Shown: positions 17,508 to 26,359 of the stretch, in pieces
Layout: every line of letters starts with the position of its first letter
How positions within the stretch are numbered: the stretch's first letter is position 1
NCBI GenBank assembly: GCA_001464425.1
Contig: LNEK01000020.1
Span: forward strand, 62,001 to 126,000
DNA: 64,000 nt
Reading direction: 5' to 3'
Source: Alphaproteobacteria bacterium Ga0077535
GTDB taxonomy: Bacteria; Pseudomonadota; Alphaproteobacteria; Caulobacterales; Aquidulcibacteraceae
Position numbers and translations under genes: made by a program
The notes under the pieces: model-generated
Seen by the model: the letters and a program-made list of their open reading frames with translations, nothing else
The model's database searches: none
What the model was told of the DNA's origin: nothing

Positions 17508-18428
17508 CTAGCGCTCTGCAGGCAAGACGGCCATCAGCGCTCGCGTGAAGCCGACCGGAGCGACGGTCAAGTGGTCTTCATTGTCCAGGATGATCGAACG
17601 AATTTGAAGGCCGGGATAGGCGCGCGACCGCAGCACACGTTCCATGGCTTGGACGCCGCCCACCATATCCACGCGCGTGTTGCGAGTGTTGTCGCCAGGG
17701 GTCTCATAGCTGGCGACGTACATAAACACGTCGGCAGATAAATCGCGATGGGCGCGCGCGTAGTCGGCCTCCATGCTCATGATGTGGCGTTGGTCGAACC
17801 AGAAGGATGGGCTTCCGAGGATGTAAGTGCGGAACAGAGTCGGTTCTGTGAACAGGATTTGAGCGCCGAGCAGGCCTCCATATGAATGACCCAAGAAAAC
17901 GCGGCGTGCCGGATCGGCGCGGAAGCGACTTTCTATGAACGGAATAGCGTGCGTCTTCAGGTAGGTTTGATAAGCGGCGCCCTGGCCATGGACTATGTCG
18001 CGCGCGCTGCTGGGGCCGTTCGGCGTTGGCGTGTAGTCGCGGTTGCGACTAACGCGGCCGTCGTCACCGCGCGCATAAGATAGGCCGATGAGGATGAATT
18101 CCTCAATGACCGGACCTTCCAAATTCACCCGTCGTGCGATTTGGCGAATGATCGGAAACGCGTAGTCCGCATCGGTCACGTAGAGCACCGGATATCGACG
18201 CTGTGTGTTGGATTCGTAGCTCGCAGGCAGGCTGACGAAGACTTCGTAGTCACGGCCGGAGACTGGATCGGGCACCGTCCAAACCTGGGTGCCCGCCAAC
18301 ACATAAGGCGCGCCTTCGGTGGCGGTTCTGCCCGCCGGCGCCGATTGGCCGCCGGCGCTCTCAGTGCACGCTGACGCGAGTAAAGCCGCGAGAAAAACTC
18401 CAACCAGACCGAACGCTTTCACGTGCAA
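17508..18428 (-). CDS. Exported alpha/beta hydrolase, esterase D-like
   Basis: The 306-residue protein has a lipoprotein-like signal (VGVFLAALLASAC) followed by an esterase fold. The nucleophile elbow is GHSYGGLLG, with YPVLYVTDADY and FILIGLSYARGDDG upstream and HLTVAP near the end supplying the likely His. It resembles the IroE/Fes-like esterase D group, which cleaves siderophore or other esters. No siderophore genes are nearby, so the substrate is unknown. Confidence 0.82.
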   Translation of the reverse strand: MHVKAFGLVGVFLAALLASACTESAGGQSAPAGRTATEGAPYVLAGTQVWTVPDPVSGRDYEVFVSLPASYESNTQRRYPVLYVTDADYAFPIIRQIARRVNLEGPVIEEFILIGLSYARGDDGRVSRNRDYTPTPNGPSSARDIVHGQGAAYQTYLKTHAIPFIESRFRADPARRVFLGHSYGGLLGAQILFTEPTLFRTYILGSPSFWFDQRHIMSMEADYARAHRDLSADVFMYVASYETPGDNTRNTRVDMVGGVQAMERVLRSRAYPGLQIRSIILDNEDHLTVAPVGFTRALMAVLPAER

Positions 18429-18528
18429 CCTTCCTTAGCTTTGCGGAGACGTCAGGCCATGGCGGCGTCGCCGTCACAACCCTGTTCGTCTTAACTCGGA
18501 GCAGGACGCGATGGTCGGCTGCGCCGTT

Positions 18529-19359
18529 CTACGTGTGCGCGCGCCAAGCTTCTGCGAGTGCGCGGAAGCCGGCTTGGTCGATTTCTTCGGCGCGCGCTGT
18601 TGGCGTGATGCCGGCGGCGTTGAGCAGGGTTTCGGCGTCGGGCGTCATGGAGCGGAGCGCGGCGCGGAGCATTTTGCGGCGTTGGCCGAAGGCGGCGAAG
18701 GTGACGCGTTCGAGTGCGTCGAGATGCGGGTAGGGATCGGGACGATCCTTCAACGTGACGATGGCGGACGCGATCTTTGGCGGCGGAGTGAAGGCGCGTG
18801 GGCCGACGGTGAATTCGAGACGTGCGTTGCAGCGCGCTTGGGCGAGCACGGCGAGGCGTCCGTAGGCGTCGCTGCCAGGTTTGGCGACGATGCGTTGGGC
18901 GACTTCTTTTTGAAACATGAGCGTCATCGGCCCGCGCCAGGGGCCGGATTTGAGCCATTTGATCAGGAGAGGGGTGCCGACATTGTAGGGGAGGTTTGAG
19001 ATGATGTGCGCGCTCGAAGCGTCCGCGAGCAGCGCCTCTTCGTCCACTTCCAGCGCATCGCCTTGGACGAGCGTGAGTTTGCCTTCGCTCCATGCGTTCA
19101 GCGGTTCCAGCAGGGGGATGAAGCGTGCGTCTTTTTCGATGGCGATGACGTGAGCGCCGGCTTCGAGCAATGCGCGCGTGAGGCCGCCGGGGCCGGGGCC
19201 GACTTCGATGATTGTTTGACCGTGAAGATCGCCGGCGGTTTTGGCGATGCGGCGGGTGATGTTGAGGTCGAGCAGGAAATGCTGGCCGAGGCCCTTATTG
19301 GCCCAGAGGCCGTGAGCTTCGAGTTCATCGCGCAAAGTTGGGAGATCGTCGGCGTTCAT
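18529..19359 (-). CDS. rsmA: 16S rRNA (adenine1518/1519-N6) dimethyltransferase
   Basis: RsmA (KsgA) dimethylates two adjacent adenines in helix 45 of 16S rRNA. The 276-residue form starts at the ATG at 19359, which overlaps the pdxA stop by 4 bp (ATGA). The longer frame to 19392 would overlap pdxA by 37 bp. Motifs are NKGLGQHFLLD, the SAM-binding VGPGPGGLT and the catalytic NLPYN. It lies in the conserved lptD-surA-pdxA-rsmA order. Confidence 0.95.
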   Translation of the reverse strand: MNADDLPTLRDELEAHGLWANKGLGQHFLLDLNITRRIAKTAGDLHGQTIIEVGPGPGGLTRALLEAGAHVIAIEKDARFIPLLEPLNAWSEGKLTLVQGDALEVDEEALLADASSAHIISNLPYNVGTPLLIKWLKSGPWRGPMTLMFQKEVAQRIVAKPGSDAYGRLAVLAQARCNARLEFTVGPRAFTPPPKIASAIVTLKDRPDPYPHLDALERVTFAAFGQRRKMLRAALRSMTPDAETLLNAAGITPTARAEEIDQAGFRALAEAWRAHT

Positions 19360-20366
19360 TGCGCGGACGCGCGCCGCTCGGCCATTTGCCATGCGAGCGT
19401 GAGGGCGGCACGGAAGCTGTCGGCGCGGGCGATGCCTTTGCCTGCGATGTCGAAGCCGGTGCCGTGGTCGGGCGAGGTGCGGATGATGGGTAGCCCGAGC
19501 GTGACGTTGACGGCGTCCCAGAAGTGCAGCGTCTTGATCGGAATGAGACCCTGATCGTGATAGAGCGCGATGACGGCGTCGTAGCTTCTGCGCGCGTCGT
19601 CGTGGAAGAGCGCGTCGGCGGAGCGGGCGTCGCTGATTTGCCAGCCTTCGGCGCGGAGCGTTGATGCGGCGGGATCGATGATCTCGATTTCCTCGCGGCC
19701 GATATTACCCTGTTCACCGGCGTGCGGGTTGAGGCCGCAGAGCGCGATACGCGGCGTGGCGATGCCGTAATCGCGTTTCAGCGCTTCACCGAGCACGCGG
19801 CCGACATGGACTAGGCGTTCGCGTGTGAGCGCGGCGGGGACTTGGGCGAGCGGCGTGTGGATGGTGGCGAGCGCGACTTTCAGCGTCGGGCCCGCCAGCA
19901 TCATCACCGGGCCGCGGGCGTGAGGCCAGGGACCGTCAGCGGTGAGATGGGCGATGAATTCGGTGTGGCCGGGGAAGCCGAAATCGGCGGTGTGGAGAAC
20001 CGCCTTGGCGATCGGGAGCGTCACGAGCGCTGAGGCGGCGCCGTTGCGAACGCCGGCAACGCCCTGTGCGATGGCGGCGATGACGGGTTCGGCGTTGACC
20101 GGATCTGGCTCGCCGGGGGTTTCTTCCATAGCGAGCGGAACGTGTAGGACTGTCAGTGCGTCGGCGCTGTCGCCGAGCTTTGCGATGTCGGTGGCGACAT
20201 TTAGCTTAGGCGCGGGGGCGCCGATGCGGGCGCTGGCGCGTTCGAACGCGTCTGGATCGCCGACCAGAAAGAAAGGCGGGGCGCCGCTGCGCTCGGCCCA
20301 CACGCGCGCCGCCAGTTCGAGGCCGATCCCGGCGGGATCGCCCATCGAAACGGCGAGCGGCTTCAT
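19356..20366 (-). CDS. pdxA: 4-hydroxythreonine-4-phosphate dehydrogenase
   Basis: The 336-residue enzyme acts in pyridoxal 5'-phosphate synthesis. It begins PLAVSMGDPAGIGLELAARVW, the family's phosphate/NAD region, and contains the metal-site histidines in GHTEF, TIHTPLA and ALYHDQGLIPIK. The C-terminal GTGFDIAGKGIARADSF is typical. It is 9 bp from the surA-like gene and overlaps rsmA by 4 bp, so the genes are probably co-transcribed. PLP is also the cofactor of Alr in this window. Confidence 0.96.
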   Translation of the reverse strand: MKPLAVSMGDPAGIGLELAARVWAERSGAPPFFLVGDPDAFERASARIGAPAPKLNVATDIAKLGDSADALTVLHVPLAMEETPGEPDPVNAEPVIAAIAQGVAGVRNGAASALVTLPIAKAVLHTADFGFPGHTEFIAHLTADGPWPHARGPVMMLAGPTLKVALATIHTPLAQVPAALTRERLVHVGRVLGEALKRDYGIATPRIALCGLNPHAGEQGNIGREEIEIIDPAASTLRAEGWQISDARSADALFHDDARRSYDAVIALYHDQGLIPIKTLHFWDAVNVTLGLPIIRTSPDHGTGFDIAGKGIARADSFRAALTLAWQMAERRASAQ

Positions 20367-20374
20367 CGCATCAC

Positions 20375-21610
20375 TTATTGGGCGCGGGTGATGATGGTGG
20401 CTTCGCGGCGCAGGTTGCGCAGGTGGCGCTCGGACAGCATCGCCAATTCGGTTTCGCGCAAACGGCTTTCGATCTGCTCACGATCCGGCAGGCCGCCGCC
20501 GCCGACTTCGCGGTTGCAGACCACGATCGTGTTCACGCGCTCACCATCGACGATGATCGGCGTGGCGTTGCCGGTGGTGACGCCGGTGATGCGATCGCGG
20601 ATGGCTGGGTTGAGCTCGGCTTCTTGCGTTTGGCCGAGGTCAGCGAGCTCGGCGCCGTCGATTGCGCCGGCGATGTCATCGATGTTGCCGCAGCCGTTGA
20701 GGCGGCGCAGGCCACGCTCTAGCGCTTGGCGGCGCGCGACCGGAGCGCTGATCTGGCGCAGCGAAACGATGGTCGTCGAGCCGGCAGCTGCGCCTTCGCG
20801 GCGTTCGCGCATAGCGATGAGATAAACGCCGGTCGGTGTGCGCACGGGCAGGGAGACTTGGCCGCGTTGGAGTTGCGCGGCGACGGACTGCAGTTCGGGC
20901 GCGAGGTCAGGCGCTGCGATCCAGCCGATATCGCCACCTGCTGCGGCTGACGGCGCTTGCGAGAACTGACGAGCGACGGCCGGGAATGGGGCGCCGCGCT
21001 GCATCTGCTCGAGCAGGCGCATGGCGCCCTGCTGCATTTCGGCGAATTCCTGCTCGGTTTCGGCCGGCAGGAAGATTTCTGAGATCTGATATTGCGGGCG
21101 AGTCGCGTTGGCGGCGATGCGTTGCTGGGTTTCGCGGATGGCGACTTCGGAGATGCGCACGCGCGAGCCATACATGCCGCCGATCAGACGCTGCCAGGCG
21201 ACGTCAGCTTCGATCTGTTGGCGCAGCGTGCGGACGGAGACGCCGGCGCCGCCAAGCGAGGCGGTGAGGTCGGCGACGGTAGTTTCGTTCTGCCGCGCGA
21301 TGTCGGCGAGGCGGCCGTCGATTGTTTCCGGCGTAACGGTGATTTGGTAGCGGGCGGCCTCTTCGATCTGGAGACGCTCATCGACCAGATCGCGCAGCGC
21401 CTGGGCGCGGGCGCGAGCCTGGATTTCAGGTGTTTGCTGCAGGCCGGCGGAGACCAGCAGCAGGGTGGCGCGCTGGCGCACGTCGAACGTCGAAATGACG
21501 TTGTCATTGACGATAGCGGCGACGCCTTCGGCGTTCTGTGCAGTGGCAGTGACCGGGGCCGCGCCGAGCGCGACCGCCAAAACTGCGGCTGAAACCAATT
21601 TCAATTTCAT
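20375..21610 (-). CDS. surA: SurA-like periplasmic peptidyl-prolyl isomerase
   Basis: The 411-residue chaperone has a signal peptide (about residues 1-24, ending VTATAQN), a SurA N-terminal helical region (VAAIVNDNVISTFDVRQRA, ALRDLVDERLQIEEA) and one parvulin-type domain (about 165-270, with QISEIFLPAE, GGDIGWIAAPDL and TPTGVYLIAM). The second parvulin domain of E. coli SurA is degenerate or missing. It guides outer-membrane proteins such as LptD, which is encoded just upstream. Confidence 0.9.
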   Translation of the reverse strand: MKLKLVSAAVLAVALGAAPVTATAQNAEGVAAIVNDNVISTFDVRQRATLLLVSAGLQQTPEIQARARAQALRDLVDERLQIEEAARYQITVTPETIDGRLADIARQNETTVADLTASLGGAGVSVRTLRQQIEADVAWQRLIGGMYGSRVRISEVAIRETQQRIAANATRPQYQISEIFLPAETEQEFAEMQQGAMRLLEQMQRGAPFPAVARQFSQAPSAAAGGDIGWIAAPDLAPELQSVAAQLQRGQVSLPVRTPTGVYLIAMRERREGAAAGSTTIVSLRQISAPVARRQALERGLRRLNGCGNIDDIAGAIDGAELADLGQTQEAELNPAIRDRITGVTTGNATPIIVDGERVNTIVVCNREVGGGGLPDREQIESRLRETELAMLSERHLRNLRREATIITRAQ

Positions 21611-21631
21611 GTCTGTCTCGTCTGCTCCGCT

Positions 21632-23890
21632 TCAGCTTCCGCCGAACACCCCGAGCGAGCGCAGTCCGATGCGGATCTGCAGGCCCTCATCCGGGCCGAT
21701 CGAACCAAGTTGAGTTTCCCGCCGGGTGTAGGAAATCTCAAGGAAGGTGCAATCGTCCTCGTAAATAGCGCGGATGTCCTGAAGCAGATTTATGTCTGAA
21801 TCTAGGTCGCGTGTCAGACCGGCCTGCACACGCCAGCCGCGGGCCAGATCGACACCGATATGAGCGCTGATCTCCCGGTTGGGGTCCAGCGGGTTATTCT
21901 GAATGGCTTCGTCCACCGAATAATACCGCACATAGGTGCTGTAGCGGCCAGCGGCGGCGCGGACGGCGAGGTCGATCCGCTGCACATCCAGAGTTTCGTC
22001 TTCGAGGCGAATGCGGCCTTCAGCGCCGAAATTGGCCCCGAGATCGACTTGGCCAGCGGCGACCCAGTCGGTGTTTTCGCCGTCGAGATTGGTGGTGGGG
22101 CTGAAGCCTGGGGCCTGCTCGTCACGCCAACGGCGGCCGAAGATGAGCGAGGCGCTCTCGCCGCTGTGGGCGCGGGCGGTTGCGCGGACGCCGGCGCTAA
22201 CGCGCGCGCCCGGTTCCCAGAGATCGTAGTTAGGCGCCGCGTTCGGGCGGAAAAGGTTCGAATCGTCGAGTTCAAACGCGAGGCTGTCTTCGTTGATGTT
22301 CAGCGGCGCTTGCGGATCATCGCTGGCGACCGAGGCCATGACGACCGGCTCGACAATCAGGTCGAAGCGCTCGCCCGGACGCATGAACGGCCAGCTGACC
22401 TCCGCGCCTGCGAGACCAAGCCCGCGCGTGAAGGTCTCGTAGCGATCTTCACTGATCTCGATCTGGTAGGCGTCGGCGCGCGCTTGTGCGAACGGGCTGA
22501 ACACCATGCCTGGGCCAAAGATCGCATCGCGGCGCCAGGTGGCGCTGACCGACGCGCGTCCCGTGCTGCCTTCGAAGATTCCTGTGCCGGGGTTATCCTC
22601 GCGCGAGAGCAACGCGGTGTTGGCTTGCAGGCGGACTTGGCCATCGAGCACGGGCTCGTTGATGACAAATTCTGTTTCAGCGAACGGCAGGATCAGCGGC
22701 AGCAGATCCGACGTGTCCTGCGTACGAAGACCCTGGAAGCTGATGGCGGCAATCGAGCTATAAGAATTCTCGCTCTGGCCGATGGCGAAGAGTTGCGAGA
22801 GCAGCCGCGTCTCTTGGCCGACATAAGGCCCGCGGCGCTCGCCCGCGCCGTCAATATCGTAGCGGCGCAGGTACTGATCGTCGTAGGCGCGTTCGAGGCC
22901 GAAGCCCCAATCCCAGTAATTGTTGAGTTCAAAGCGGCCTTCGCCGAAGGCGCTAAAGCGGAACAGCTCGTCGCCGAAGCGATCGCCGTCATCGTCAAAC
23001 AGCTGTTCTTCGGTGAATGTCGTCTCGATCGACATTTCGCCGGACCAGAAGCGCTTGCGATAGTCGAGGCCGATCAGCGGATTGACGTTGCCGTGCAGAC
23101 GCAGCGAGGCGGTCAGATCCTGTGATGGCGAGATCGCCCAATAATAGGGCTGCTCATAGAATGTGCCGAGGCGGCGGTTGCGGCCGACATCCGGCGGCAG
23201 GAAGCCTGACGCGCGGCCGACGGTTGGATCCGGGTGCGCGAAGTATGGAATGTAGAGAACTGGGACGCCGACGATTTCAAGGACGGCGCCTTGATACGAA
23301 ATCGTGCGGCTCTCGCGATCCTGAACGGCGCGGCGCGCGCGCAGACTCCAGGTCGGTGGGCGATCGCCAGATTCGCAGATCGGGCAGCTCGTATAGATGA
23401 CGTTGCGCAGTTCGCTTTCGCCTTCGCCGTGGCGAAGCGCCTGGCGCGCGGCAAGCGTGCTGGAGTCGCCGAGGCGCGCGCGCAATTCGCTGGCGGCGCC
23501 GACATTCATCGCTTCGTCGGCTTCAATTTCTTCGGCGTAGGTGACCGAGCCGTCCTCAAGGACGATCTGCACATTGCCGGAGGCGCGGATGGCGCCGGTG
23601 TTGAGATCGTAGATCAGCCGATCGGCGCGCATCGTGCGGCCCTGATAACGGACCTGCACATCGCCTTGCGCGGTGATGGTGCGGGCTTCCTGATCGTCGA
23701 TCAGTTCATCGGCTTCGAGGAGGACGCTTTCCGTCTGCGCGGTCGGCGCCGGCGCGGCGGTGACCGGCGTGGTTTGGGCGAGCGCAGTTGAGCTGACGGA
23801 GACCGCCAGCATAGCGGCCAACGCCGCCCAGCCGGACGGCGCCCGCTCGGCCATACGGCCAGCCATCTCCCCCGAACGGCTCATCCGCAT
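21632..23890 (-). CDS. lptD: LPS assembly protein LptD
   Basis: The 752-residue outer-membrane protein inserts LPS into the outer leaflet. It has a signal peptide, an N-terminal OstA-like domain (about residues 55-150, with LLEADELIDDQEARTITAQG and VQVRYQGRTMRADRL) and a long beta-barrel from about 230 to the end. Two Cys in YTSCPICESG lie between domain and barrel. The start could be the ATG 12 codons downstream (MAERAPSGWAALAAM). It is flanked by surA and lptG. Confidence 0.95.
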   Translation of the reverse strand: MRMSRSGEMAGRMAERAPSGWAALAAMLAVSVSSTALAQTTPVTAAPAPTAQTESVLLEADELIDDQEARTITAQGDVQVRYQGRTMRADRLIYDLNTGAIRASGNVQIVLEDGSVTYAEEIEADEAMNVGAASELRARLGDSSTLAARQALRHGEGESELRNVIYTSCPICESGDRPPTWSLRARRAVQDRESRTISYQGAVLEIVGVPVLYIPYFAHPDPTVGRASGFLPPDVGRNRRLGTFYEQPYYWAISPSQDLTASLRLHGNVNPLIGLDYRKRFWSGEMSIETTFTEEQLFDDDGDRFGDELFRFSAFGEGRFELNNYWDWGFGLERAYDDQYLRRYDIDGAGERRGPYVGQETRLLSQLFAIGQSENSYSSIAAISFQGLRTQDTSDLLPLILPFAETEFVINEPVLDGQVRLQANTALLSREDNPGTGIFEGSTGRASVSATWRRDAIFGPGMVFSPFAQARADAYQIEISEDRYETFTRGLGLAGAEVSWPFMRPGERFDLIVEPVVMASVASDDPQAPLNINEDSLAFELDDSNLFRPNAAPNYDLWEPGARVSAGVRATARAHSGESASLIFGRRWRDEQAPGFSPTTNLDGENTDWVAAGQVDLGANFGAEGRIRLEDETLDVQRIDLAVRAAAGRYSTYVRYYSVDEAIQNNPLDPNREISAHIGVDLARGWRVQAGLTRDLDSDINLLQDIRAIYEDDCTFLEISYTRRETQLGSIGPDEGLQIRIGLRSLGVFGGS

Positions 23891-23987
23891 CCCTTCGTGC
23901 GACTCCCGTATTTACCTAGACGGCTGTGGCTAGCCGCGTCCAGCGCCGGACGCCGCGCTGGGGAAGTCGCTCACATCATGTGGCCGA

Positions 23988-25079
23988 TCAGCCGTCTTCC
24001 AGGAACGCAACAATCGCCAGGGCGATGAACATTCCCGCTAGAGGGGCGCTCCAGGCGGCGACCACGGCCGGAACCGTCTGAGTCATGGCGAACGCCCCAG
24101 CCAGCTGGCTGTAAAAGAAGAGGAAGAGGCCGATCCCGACCCCCATGGCCCCCCATTTGGCTAGGTTGCCGAGCCGCTGGAGTTGCAGTGAGAACGCCGC
24201 TCCGAGCCCGGCCATAACCGCCAGCAGCAGCGGGTAGGCCAAGAGGCTCTGCCACCTCAGTTCATAGCGGGTGGGTGCAAAGCCGGCGGCGCGAGCTTCG
24301 CGGATGAAAAACGGCAGCTCCCAGAATGAGAGCGTGGCGGGCGTCACGAAACGGTTGACCAGTTCGCTGGCGTCGAGCGTCGTGGGAATGGCGAGGTTGG
24401 CGTGACGCATCGGGCGGCTGCCGGGCGTTGCTTCGACCAGATCTGTCAGCTGCCAGAAGCCCCGCTTCAACTCGGCGCGCTCGGCGCGCATGCGGCGGGT
24501 GAAACGCAACGTGTCGTCGCGCACTTCAAAGAAGAGGAATGTCGCGCCCTGAAGAACGGCGCCGCTGGAATCGACGCCGTCAGCGTGGATGACGACTTGG
24601 CCTTGCGGATCGCCTTGGCGAATCCAAACGCCGTTGGCGCCAGCCTCCGCGCCGAGGCCCGCGCGCACATCTTCGCGTTCGGCTTCGAAGGCTTTGTAGA
24701 ATTGCGCGCCGAGCGGGTTGAGCGCGGTGATGGCGATGAGGCCAAGTATGGCGCCGACGAACGCTGACGGCGCGAGGAAGCGCCAAGCTGATACGCCGGC
24801 GGCCCGCATGGCCACCAGTTCGCTGGATCGGTTCAAACCGGTGATAGCCATCATGGCGCCGGCAAGTACGACGAACGGAAGTGTCTGCTCCACGAGCATC
24901 GGCGTTTTCAGGAGCGTGAGCCGCAAGGCTTCGAGCGTGCCGATGTCGGTGACGGTGCGCATCTGCTCGACCATGTCGATCAGCAGAATGGCGGCGAGCA
25001 CCGCAACAAGTGCGATTGCGACGCCGCCGATCACTTTGCCGATGATGTAATTGCCGAGTCGCGAGAAGAGGAAGTTCAT
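23988..25079 (-). CDS. lptG: LPS export ABC transporter permease LptG
   Basis: LptG pairs with LptF and the ATPase LptB to extract LPS from the inner membrane. The 363-residue form starts at the ATG at 25079, giving a 4-bp overlap with the lptF stop; the longer open frame to 25268 lies inside lptF and is rejected. It has two N-terminal and four C-terminal helices around a periplasmic beta-jellyroll (residues about 120-260), the YjgP/YjgQ architecture. Confidence 0.95.
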   Translation of the reverse strand: MNFLFSRLGNYIIGKVIGGVAIALVAVLAAILLIDMVEQMRTVTDIGTLEALRLTLLKTPMLVEQTLPFVVLAGAMMAITGLNRSSELVAMRAAGVSAWRFLAPSAFVGAILGLIAITALNPLGAQFYKAFEAEREDVRAGLGAEAGANGVWIRQGDPQGQVVIHADGVDSSGAVLQGATFLFFEVRDDTLRFTRRMRAERAELKRGFWQLTDLVEATPGSRPMRHANLAIPTTLDASELVNRFVTPATLSFWELPFFIREARAAGFAPTRYELRWQSLLAYPLLLAVMAGLGAAFSLQLQRLGNLAKWGAMGVGIGLFLFFYSQLAGAFAMTQTVPAVVAAWSAPLAGMFIALAIVAFLEDG

Positions 25080-26209
25080 GTGCTGGCCCCGCTGAGCACG
25101 GAAGGCCCAAGGGAGTGGCGTTTTCGCCGCGCGCCGCGTCCGCCCAGCGTGACGCCGCAGACGATGATCACGATGATGGGCAACGCATATTGAAGGGCGT
25201 TGAGATTGGGATCGTCTGCCGCGGCGGCCTGAAAGCCGAGCGCGCCTAGCCGGATAACCAGCGCCCAAATCGCAGCAAACATGATGCGCCGGCCATAGCC
25301 TCCGCGCCGGAATTCGCCGACCAGCACGCCGACGAGCGCGATCATGGCGAGCGCGATATTGAGCAAAGGCGCGGACAATCGCCCGTGCGCTTCGGCCAAG
25401 AATTGTTCGACGTTGCGTTGGTCGTAGTGCGATGTCGTGTCTGGGAAGAATAGTTCGTAAAGCGTGCGGTCGGACGCTTTCAGGAAGAAGTAGTCCGGCT
25501 CCTCGATCGCCTCAGTGCCCATCTGTAGGACGTAACGATCGAAATCGAGCACATCGACCGTGCCCTCGACGGTCTGGCGCTGAATCTGGCCATCACGGAG
25601 AACGATCGCTGGCGCGCCGTCGAGCGTGACGATGGCGCCGGCGCGGGCTGTGTAGGTGATTGGGAGCTCTTGGCGCGCATCGTTGATCAAGAGATCGCGC
25701 AGCTCGCCGCCGCCGCCGCGTTGACGGGCGTAGAGCGTAATGTCCTCGGCGGGAAACGTGAACGAGCCTTCTTCGATAAGGCTCGACGCAACATCGGTGC
25801 TGAGCGCGTAGAGAGTCTCTCGCCGTTCAGTGAAGGACCACGGCTGCACCACAGCGTTGATGGCGAGGTGCGCGAGTGCGGCGAGGACGGCGAGCTGAAT
25901 GATTGGACGCGCGATGCGGCGGCGCGAGACGCCTGCGCCGTAGAGCACGGCGATCTCGCTTTCGCTCTGCATGCGGTTCAGCGCGTAGATGGTGGCGATG
26001 AACACCGCCATCGGCAGGATGAGCGAGATGAGCTGCGGCAGCGCTAGAAGCGTGACGTAGGCGAAGGCCCAGCCGGCGCGGCGGTTGGTGATGATGATGT
26101 CGAGCTGGTTCAGCCCCTGCGTCAGGATGGCGATCGCCGCCAGCGCGCCGAGGATGGCGAGCAACGGTCCCAGCGCCTGCCGGAAGATGTAGGCCGAAAC
26201 CGTGTTCAT
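25076..26209 (-). CDS. lptF: LPS export ABC transporter permease LptF
   Basis: The 377-residue permease has the same YjgP/YjgQ layout as LptG: paired N-terminal helices (LGPLLAILGALAAIAILT, VTLLALPQLISLILPMAVFI), a coupling segment SEIAVLYGAGVSRRRI, a periplasmic domain and further helices from about residue 280. A basic cytosolic tail follows (GRGARRKRH). It is translated just before lptG and is divergent from pepA, with a 150-bp shared intergenic region. Confidence 0.94.
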   Translation of the reverse strand: MNTVSAYIFRQALGPLLAILGALAAIAILTQGLNQLDIIITNRRAGWAFAYVTLLALPQLISLILPMAVFIATIYALNRMQSESEIAVLYGAGVSRRRIARPIIQLAVLAALAHLAINAVVQPWSFTERRETLYALSTDVASSLIEEGSFTFPAEDITLYARQRGGGGELRDLLINDARQELPITYTARAGAIVTLDGAPAIVLRDGQIQRQTVEGTVDVLDFDRYVLQMGTEAIEEPDYFFLKASDRTLYELFFPDTTSHYDQRNVEQFLAEAHGRLSAPLLNIALAMIALVGVLVGEFRRGGYGRRIMFAAIWALVIRLGALGFQAAAADDPNLNALQYALPIIVIIVCGVTLGGRGARRKRHSLGPSVLSGAST

Positions 26210-26359
26210 CCCTGTCCCTTGCCGCCCCTCACGTGGAAATGGGGCGCACCCTGTTCCCTAAGCCCAGCCGTCAGCTTTTCAATTGCTTCCGGCATGGCTA
26301 CCACTGCGCCGACCGAGGTTGAAGCAGGCGAAGAGCCCGCATTTCCCCAGAGGATATTT

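Noticed and set aside
21860-23125. 421-codon frame opposite lptD
   Set aside because: Antisense shadow; no recognisable motif, and lptD is complete on the minus strand.
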